Shown: positions 45,295 through 49,693 of the stretch, piece by piece
How the letters are laid out: each line of letters begins with the position of its first letter
Numbering within the stretch: the stretch's first letter is position 1
Assembly (NCBI GenBank): GCA_910585945.1
Contig: CAJUHZ010000012.1
Location: 1 to 49,693 of the forward strand
Origin: an uncultured Bilophila sp.
GTDB lineage: Bacteria; Desulfobacterota; Desulfovibrionia; Desulfovibrionales; Desulfovibrionaceae
DNA length: 49,693 bases
Reading direction: 5' to 3'
Program-made: the position numbers and the translations under genes
Notes under the pieces: model-generated
The model's database searches: none
The model's input: only the letters and a program-made list of their open reading frames with translations
What the model was told of the DNA's origin: nothing

Positions 45295-45879
45295 TCAATG
45301 CTCCGCGGCGGAAGCCGACATAGCGTTGGCCGCTTCCGACAGGGCCGTGGCCACGCGGTCCGCACGATTCCGGAACCGGTGCAGGAAGAACAGGGCCGGA
45401 ATGGCGATGCACAGCCCTGTCGCGGTGGTGATGAGCGCCTGCCAGATCCCGCCGGCAAGCTGGTTCATGTTCACCCCGGACTGCGCGTCCGCGATTTCGG
45501 AAAAGGTGGAGATCATGCCGAGCACCGTGCCGAGCAACCCCATGAGCGGGGCAAGGCGGGCCAGAATGGACAGGAGGGAAAGATGCTTTTCCAGCTTTTG
45601 CAGCACGGCTTCGCCTTCAATACGCAGGGCGGCTTCCCTGTGCGGGGAGGATGACGTCATGAGCAGGGCGAAACGCCGCAGCAGGGCCACCCTGTTCAGA
45701 TCTTCCAGCAGGGGGGCGGCATCGCCCTCCAGCGCGCGCTCAAGACGTTCGGCAAAGCCTTTTGCCGGAAACGGGCAGGAAGCGAACAGCAACAGGCGCT
45801 CGATCACAATCGCCGTCGCCGTTATGGAAACAAGAGCCAGCGGCCACATCATCCAGCCGCCCATCGTGAATATGGTCAT
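45295..45879 (-). CDS. exbB: Biopolymer transporter ExbB (MotA/TolQ/ExbB proton channel)
   Basis: Three membrane helices fit the ExbB pattern: WMMWPLALVSITATAIVIERL at the start, LAPLMGLLGTVLGMISTF (proton-channel helix) and LITTATGLCIAIPALFFLH near the end. It assembles as a ring around ExbD and drives TonB. GGGAG precedes the ATG at 45879. It begins the exbB-exbD-tonB-cytochrome block, 21 bp after the unrelated gene at 45901-47031, so its promoter may lie within or before that pair. Confidence 0.92.
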   Translation of the reverse strand: MTIFTMGGWMMWPLALVSITATAIVIERLLLFASCPFPAKGFAERLERALEGDAAPLLEDLNRVALLRRFALLMTSSSPHREAALRIEGEAVLQKLEKHLSLLSILARLAPLMGLLGTVLGMISTFSEIADAQSGVNMNQLAGGIWQALITTATGLCIAIPALFFLHRFRNRADRVATALSEAANAMSASAAEH

Positions 45880-45900
45880 CGGCGTTCTCCCTGCATTTTG

Positions 45901-47031
45901 CTATATCCTGTCTTCAACAAGGCTCAGCGGCGATTCGGCCGCAAGCCGCAGATTGCGCCCGGATCTGACGATCGTGCCGGACAATTCCACAAGCTGTCTG
46001 CTCTTGTGGGCAAGAATGGCTTTCCGGTAATCTTCTCCGGCAAGTTCCACTGTCAACAGACGGGGACGTGGCGTCGTGACATCCCTGATTTTGATTTTTC
46101 CCGCTTCATCAGGATCATTCGATGCCAGCTCGACGACGATGCCTCGCACATATTGCTCCGTTTCCGACTCTATCGCCTTGATGGTGGACGAGGCTTCCTT
46201 GATAAGGGGGATATAGCCGGCGTCCACACTGATGCGGGCAAGGGAGCGCCGCTGTCGACGATTGGCGGAATAGGTGATGCCGATTTCAATATATTGGGGC
46301 TTCAGGCTCTCATACAGGCCCGTAACGGCATCACACAGATTGGTTGTAAGTCCCCGCGCCGCCGCCTGTTGGAAATGTTCAAGACGGCTGTCGTTGCTGG
46401 CGAGCTGCGCCGCGGCGTTCAGTGACTCCAGACCGCTTTGCAGTGTGGGGATCACGGTTTTTTCGTAGGGGACGTCCTCCGGAAGTTCCACGAGTGTTCC
46501 CTGGATATGGAGTTCCGGAGCGACGGGGGCGAGCAATTGGAGAACAAAACTTCCCTGTTCCGTCTGCCCGAAACGCACGCTTTCCATGAAGCGTTCCGCA
46601 TCTTGCGGCTTTCTGCCGGGATAGCTGATCTTGTGCGTCGCGGCGGAGCAGGCCGCCGCCAGAACCAGATCGCGCGTCTGCGCGACAAATTCCACGCTGC
46701 GCATGAAATTGAGCGAGCCTTGCCGGGTATCTTCCGAAATATTTCTGACGCGGATCACATCGAATCCGCTGTTGCGAAGATCGTTCATGATCTGCAACTG
46801 CGAGCGATCTTCCACTTTTTCCAGCAGGGAGAGCATATCCGCCATGCGTGCGGCATAATCGGCAAAGCGTGTTGCAAGAGGAACAAGCAGTTCCTCGCCG
46901 CCATAGCTCCAGATCGTCGCTTTGCCGGGGAACTCGTCCGTCTTTTCCGCCCCCCGGCTGCGCAAGTAGGCCATGATCTGCGCCGGAGAAACAGCCTGCA
47001 AGGCTTTTTTGTCTGAAATATGCGCTCTCAT
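45901..47031 (-). CDS. Uncharacterised protein (376 aa), paired with the DUF4365 gene
   Basis: I do not recognise a named family. The N-terminal part is helical (DKKALQAVSPAQIMAYLRSRG, RMADMLSLLEKVEDRSQLQIM). A middle section reads VRFGQTEQGSFVLQLLAPVAPEL, and a beta-rich C-terminal part has QYVRGIVVELASNDPDEAGKI and TVELAGEDYRKAILAHKSR. There is no membrane segment or signal peptide. The ATG at 47031 overlaps the upstream stop as ATGA, so translation is coupled. Composition is less GC-rich than the flanks. Together with DUF4365 it forms a two-gene unit, perhaps a defence cassette, but that is inference. Confidence 0.6.
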   Translation of the reverse strand: MRAHISDKKALQAVSPAQIMAYLRSRGAEKTDEFPGKATIWSYGGEELLVPLATRFADYAARMADMLSLLEKVEDRSQLQIMNDLRNSGFDVIRVRNISEDTRQGSLNFMRSVEFVAQTRDLVLAAACSAATHKISYPGRKPQDAERFMESVRFGQTEQGSFVLQLLAPVAPELHIQGTLVELPEDVPYEKTVIPTLQSGLESLNAAAQLASNDSRLEHFQQAAARGLTTNLCDAVTGLYESLKPQYIEIGITYSANRRQRRSLARISVDAGYIPLIKEASSTIKAIESETEQYVRGIVVELASNDPDEAGKIKIRDVTTPRPRLLTVELAGEDYRKAILAHKSRQLVELSGTIVRSGRNLRLAAESPLSLVEDRI

Positions 47032-47597
47032 AGCGTTTTTCCATTGGCGCTGCGGCGCATGGCTTCCCGAAGAAAGTCCACGGAAAAAATATTTGTCCGC
47101 GGGATCTGCACAGTAACGCTTGCGCTGTTGTCTGTTTCCGGCATTCCGGCCAGAGACAGCCAATAGGCGCAACGGCGGAGACAAAGCTGTTCTTCCGTCT
47201 GTTGTGTCCAGTCCTCAATCTCATGAGGAACGCAGACGACGACCAGCAGCCGAGGCGTCACGACATCAGCACGCAAGTCGTCATAATTCTTGACAGGCAG
47301 AGCGTAGGAAAAGGTTTCTTGCGAAAGATCCGCGTTGCCCGTGCATTTGATCTGTATTTCTAGATTCGCCCGTGTCCTTTTGCAACCGGTTATTCCCTTC
47401 ATGGCAAGGGCAAGATCCACGCTGTCTTCATCGACTTCGGGCCTGCTGGGATTACAACCGGCCTGTGCGGCTATAGCCGCCACATACGCCCGGCTGAACT
47501 GCTCCATTTGCATGGTCTTCTGCACGGCGGCTATCCCTTTTCCTACCGCGCCGGCTGTTTTCGTGACGCCGGCAAGGGCTTTTCCACAAGCGTTCAT
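47028..47597 (-). CDS. DUF4365-like protein (PD-(D/E)xK nuclease-like, 189 aa)
   Basis: The pattern RPEVDEDSVDLALAMKG then ANLEIQIKCTGN and FSYALPVKNYDDLRA, with PRLLVVVCVP, matches the DUF4365 layout. That is a restriction-endonuclease-like core in which an acidic residue and a QxK motif stand for the PD-(D/E)xK site. The region before residue 45 is extra. It overlaps the 376-residue gene by 4 bp. Such genes often belong to mobile or defence islands, and the lower GC content supports acquisition. The ATG at 47597 has AGGAA very close; a later start is possible. Confidence 0.65.
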   Translation of the reverse strand: MNACGKALAGVTKTAGAVGKGIAAVQKTMQMEQFSRAYVAAIAAQAGCNPSRPEVDEDSVDLALAMKGITGCKRTRANLEIQIKCTGNADLSQETFSYALPVKNYDDLRADVVTPRLLVVVCVPHEIEDWTQQTEEQLCLRRCAYWLSLAGMPETDNSASVTVQIPRTNIFSVDFLREAMRRSANGKTL

Positions 47598-47741
47598 TTT
47601 TCCTGAAGCGGAACGCTTCTCTCAAGGAGCATATATACCATACAGAGAGATGTTCCGCGCCGCAAGAGAAGAAAGGCCTTTGCAGGCGGCCTCGGTCCCG
47701 AAGCATTCATGGTCCGGTCCGGAAGGTTTACCGGCATTCCT

Positions 47742-49490
47742 TCACAAATCGGCTTCCGCTTTCGGGATGCCGATCAGCACGAGATCTGTCGTGGTTTCGT
47801 CCGGGGCCGGCGTCAGTTCAAGCCGCCCGGCGGCGTATTGTACAATGCAGACGCCCTCGCCTTCAATGGCGAGGATGCCCTTGGCGCGGCGCAGGCCGGG
47901 GCCGGCGTCGCGCAGAAGCGCCGCAAGGGCGTTTCGGGAGATCGGGCCGTCAGGATGGAGGCTTCTGGCCTGGTAGCCCTCTTCGACATGGGTGACGCCC
48001 TGTTCCCCCATGCGCATGATTTGCGGCGCGTGCGAAGGCAGGCGGCCTTCTCTGAAGGCGTCTGTCCAGGCGTCGAGTTCCGCAAAGGGAATGTTCCCGT
48101 AGCGGGCCGGGAGCAGCAACGCCTTGTCGTTCAGGGCGTGCAGCCGCCGGGTCAGGTCCTGCAGGGCATCGGCGGAGACCATGTCGCTCTTGTTCAGGAT
48201 AATGACGTCGGCCTTGCGCAACTGTGCGCGGCGGATGCCGGCGTTTTCGGGCGGGGAGGAATTTTCCGCATCGGGCGCGCCGCAGAGATCCAGCGCGTCG
48301 GCCACGGTGACGACAAGGCCGGGGGTGACGATATCGCGCAGATCTTTCAGGGCGTCCATGATGTTGGAAGGGTTGGCCAGCCCTGTTGTTTCCAGCACGA
48401 ATTGCTCGGCGGGCATGGCGGCGATGATGCGTTCAAGTCCCGGGCGCAGGCTGTCGGCCAGGGAACAGCACACGCAGCCTTCGTCCAGGGCTTCCACCAG
48501 CGTGTCGCCCTTCATGAGCGTGGCGTCAAGCTCCACGTTGCCGAATTCGTTCTGGATGACGCCGGTATAGCGTTCGCGGCCGTGCAGAAAGTCCAGCCAG
48601 CGGCGCAGAAAGGTGGTCTTGCCCGCGCCGAGAAAGCCCGTGAGCACATGAAGCACGGGGAGGGAACGATTGTCCGGATTTTCCGGCCGGTGCCGCGCCG
48701 GCACGGCGCGCAACGGGTGCAGGGCTTCGCCGTCCAGGGCCTGCGACGGCCCGAAGGCGGCCGTGATGTTGAGAATGGTCTCCCGTTTTCCAGGGCATTC
48801 CCCAAGCGTGCCGTCACTGTGAAAGCACAGTCGGGGCGCGGACGTCGCGCCGCGGGAAACGGCGGCGTTTTCCCCGAGTTCCTGTTCCGCCGTGCCCACC
48901 AGCACGGCGAAGAGGCGAAGAAAAAGGCTGAAGGCGGGGATATCGCATTCCGGCGCGCCGGGCGCGACCAGCCAGCCGTCCCCGGCGGCGATGCCGTCGG
49001 CCGCCACGACACGACGCCGCGCCGGGGCTTCCAGAGTGAAGGCCAGCGCGTCGCCGGCAAAGGAGGCGTCCAGACGCAGCGCGCCAAGACAAAAAGGCTC
49101 AAGCTCCGGCTGATTGCCGGAAAAGTCGCGCACCGCTTCGTCATACGCCGGGGAGAGGGCGAAACGCAGGGCCGCCAGGGGAAACATATCCAGCAGGGGC
49201 GATTCCGTCTGGGGGAAAACAAACAGGCTGAAGGAGCCGCGGAGGCGGAGCGGCGAGCCGGCGGGGCTTTGCTCCTCGCCGTCAAAGCGGATGCCGAAAA
49301 CATGGTCGCAGCCGGCCACGCGGCATGTCCAGGAAGGGTGCGGGGAAGCGGAAGGACGCACTCCGCGCCAGCCGAGAGATCTGGCGCGGGAGCGTTCAAG
49401 ATGTGCGGCCATGATCAGTGACGTGAAAAGGCTGGCGCAGTCGGAACCGCTGCCGCCGAGGGGCCGGGGGAGAAGCTTTTTCAGTTGCAT
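47742..49490 (-). CDS. CobW/G3E-family GTPase with extra N-terminal domain (582 aa)
   Basis: The C-terminal 300 residues are a G3E P-loop GTPase: Walker A TGFLGAGKTTFLRR (285-292), a GCVCCSL metal motif (339-342, a CxCC variant), ETTGLANPSNIM and ILNKSDMV for guanine recognition. CobW and relatives insert or deliver metals (cobalt, zinc, nickel). The N-terminal 275 residues are not part of the family and I cannot name them; they contain a CRVAGCDHVF segment. The total is much longer than the usual 320-400 residues. No adjacent metal enzyme shows its client. Confidence 0.8.
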   Translation of the reverse strand: MQLKKLLPRPLGGSGSDCASLFTSLIMAAHLERSRARSLGWRGVRPSASPHPSWTCRVAGCDHVFGIRFDGEEQSPAGSPLRLRGSFSLFVFPQTESPLLDMFPLAALRFALSPAYDEAVRDFSGNQPELEPFCLGALRLDASFAGDALAFTLEAPARRRVVAADGIAAGDGWLVAPGAPECDIPAFSLFLRLFAVLVGTAEQELGENAAVSRGATSAPRLCFHSDGTLGECPGKRETILNITAAFGPSQALDGEALHPLRAVPARHRPENPDNRSLPVLHVLTGFLGAGKTTFLRRWLDFLHGRERYTGVIQNEFGNVELDATLMKGDTLVEALDEGCVCCSLADSLRPGLERIIAAMPAEQFVLETTGLANPSNIMDALKDLRDIVTPGLVVTVADALDLCGAPDAENSSPPENAGIRRAQLRKADVIILNKSDMVSADALQDLTRRLHALNDKALLLPARYGNIPFAELDAWTDAFREGRLPSHAPQIMRMGEQGVTHVEEGYQARSLHPDGPISRNALAALLRDAGPGLRRAKGILAIEGEGVCIVQYAAGRLELTPAPDETTTDLVLIGIPKAEADL

Positions 49491-49693
49491 GGCCGTTCTG
49501 TTCCGAGAGTATGTTGTGAGCGGAGCCGTCTTCGCCCGGTGCGCCCTTGTTTTTCCGCGAAGCGGAGCAGGACAGGGGTGGAAAAACGCAATTCGCCCCG
49601 CCGTCCGGTTTCGCTCCGCCCCGTTCGCTCTATCCGGACGGGCGCGCCTTGCGCCGTCTCCGGGCGCTTTTTTGGAACGGGCGGCCGCAAAAG
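49491..49693. other. Window end, no gene recognised
   Basis: The last 203 bp hold the upstream region of the CobW-like gene. I see no convincing ORF. A CCGCGAAGCGG palindrome is present near 49555-49565 with runs of T before it. Confidence 0.4.

Overview
The window is about 49.7 kb of GC-rich DNA. It reads as the chromosomal origin region of a Desulfovibrionaceae-type sulfate-reducing (or related anaerobic) bacterium. This rests on a tetraheme cytochrome c3 with the class III heme spacing, a c-heme-carrying chemotaxis receptor of the kind known from Desulfovibrio (DcrA), a decaheme cytochrome/beta-barrel pair, and a divergent DnaA. The genus cannot be fixed from sequence alone. I saw no rRNA, tRNA or CRISPR array.

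Layout. 1-2350: two tandem flagellin genes (minus), each with a sigma-28 promoter; the one cut by the window edge has an (AG)13 microsatellite inside a leader mini-ORF. 2420-3130: an AT-richer patch with a 148-bp hairpin element and a DUF4160/DUF2442 pair. 3332-7327: three overlapping or closely spaced plus-strand genes (acyltransferase-like/TraB fusion, acyltransferase-like, radical SAM) of unknown joint function. 7422-17768: the minus-strand replication block dnaA-dnaN-gyrB-gyrA, then a lipoprotein gene and threonine synthase. Candidate origin sequence lies on both sides of dnaA. 18025-22408: queA, a 32-residue membrane peptide, a GmhB-like phosphatase and a polysaccharide flippase.

22916-32493: a catabolic locus with a HAD phosphatase, a DeoR-type regulator, a TRAP transporter (dctPQM), an IolC-DUF2090 fusion, an L-idonate-dehydrogenase-like enzyme, a TIM-barrel isomerase and an IdnO-like SDR. 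Together they look like import and breakdown of a sugar acid or related polyol. 32699-36863: a DUF1269 protein, a ThiF/MoeB-like E1 enzyme, a membrane-tethered solute-binding protein and an APC permease.

37443-45879: a minus-strand block reading exbB, exbD, tonB, cytochrome c3, tetraheme cytochrome, heme chemoreceptor, decaheme cytochrome, MtrB/PioB-like outer-membrane barrel. It could link periplasmic electron carriers, redox sensing and an outer-membrane electron conduit. 45901-47597: a lower-GC pair (DUF4365 nuclease-like protein and an unknown 376-residue protein) sharing an ATGA overlap and sitting 21 bp upstream of exbB. 47742-49490: a CobW/G3E GTPase with an unrecognised N-terminal half.

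The most unusual signals are: the phase-variable-looking leader of the edge flagellin; a dispersed multi-hairpin repeat in four copies whose stems show compensatory changes; the acyltransferase/TraB/radical SAM cluster; and the DUF4365 pair.
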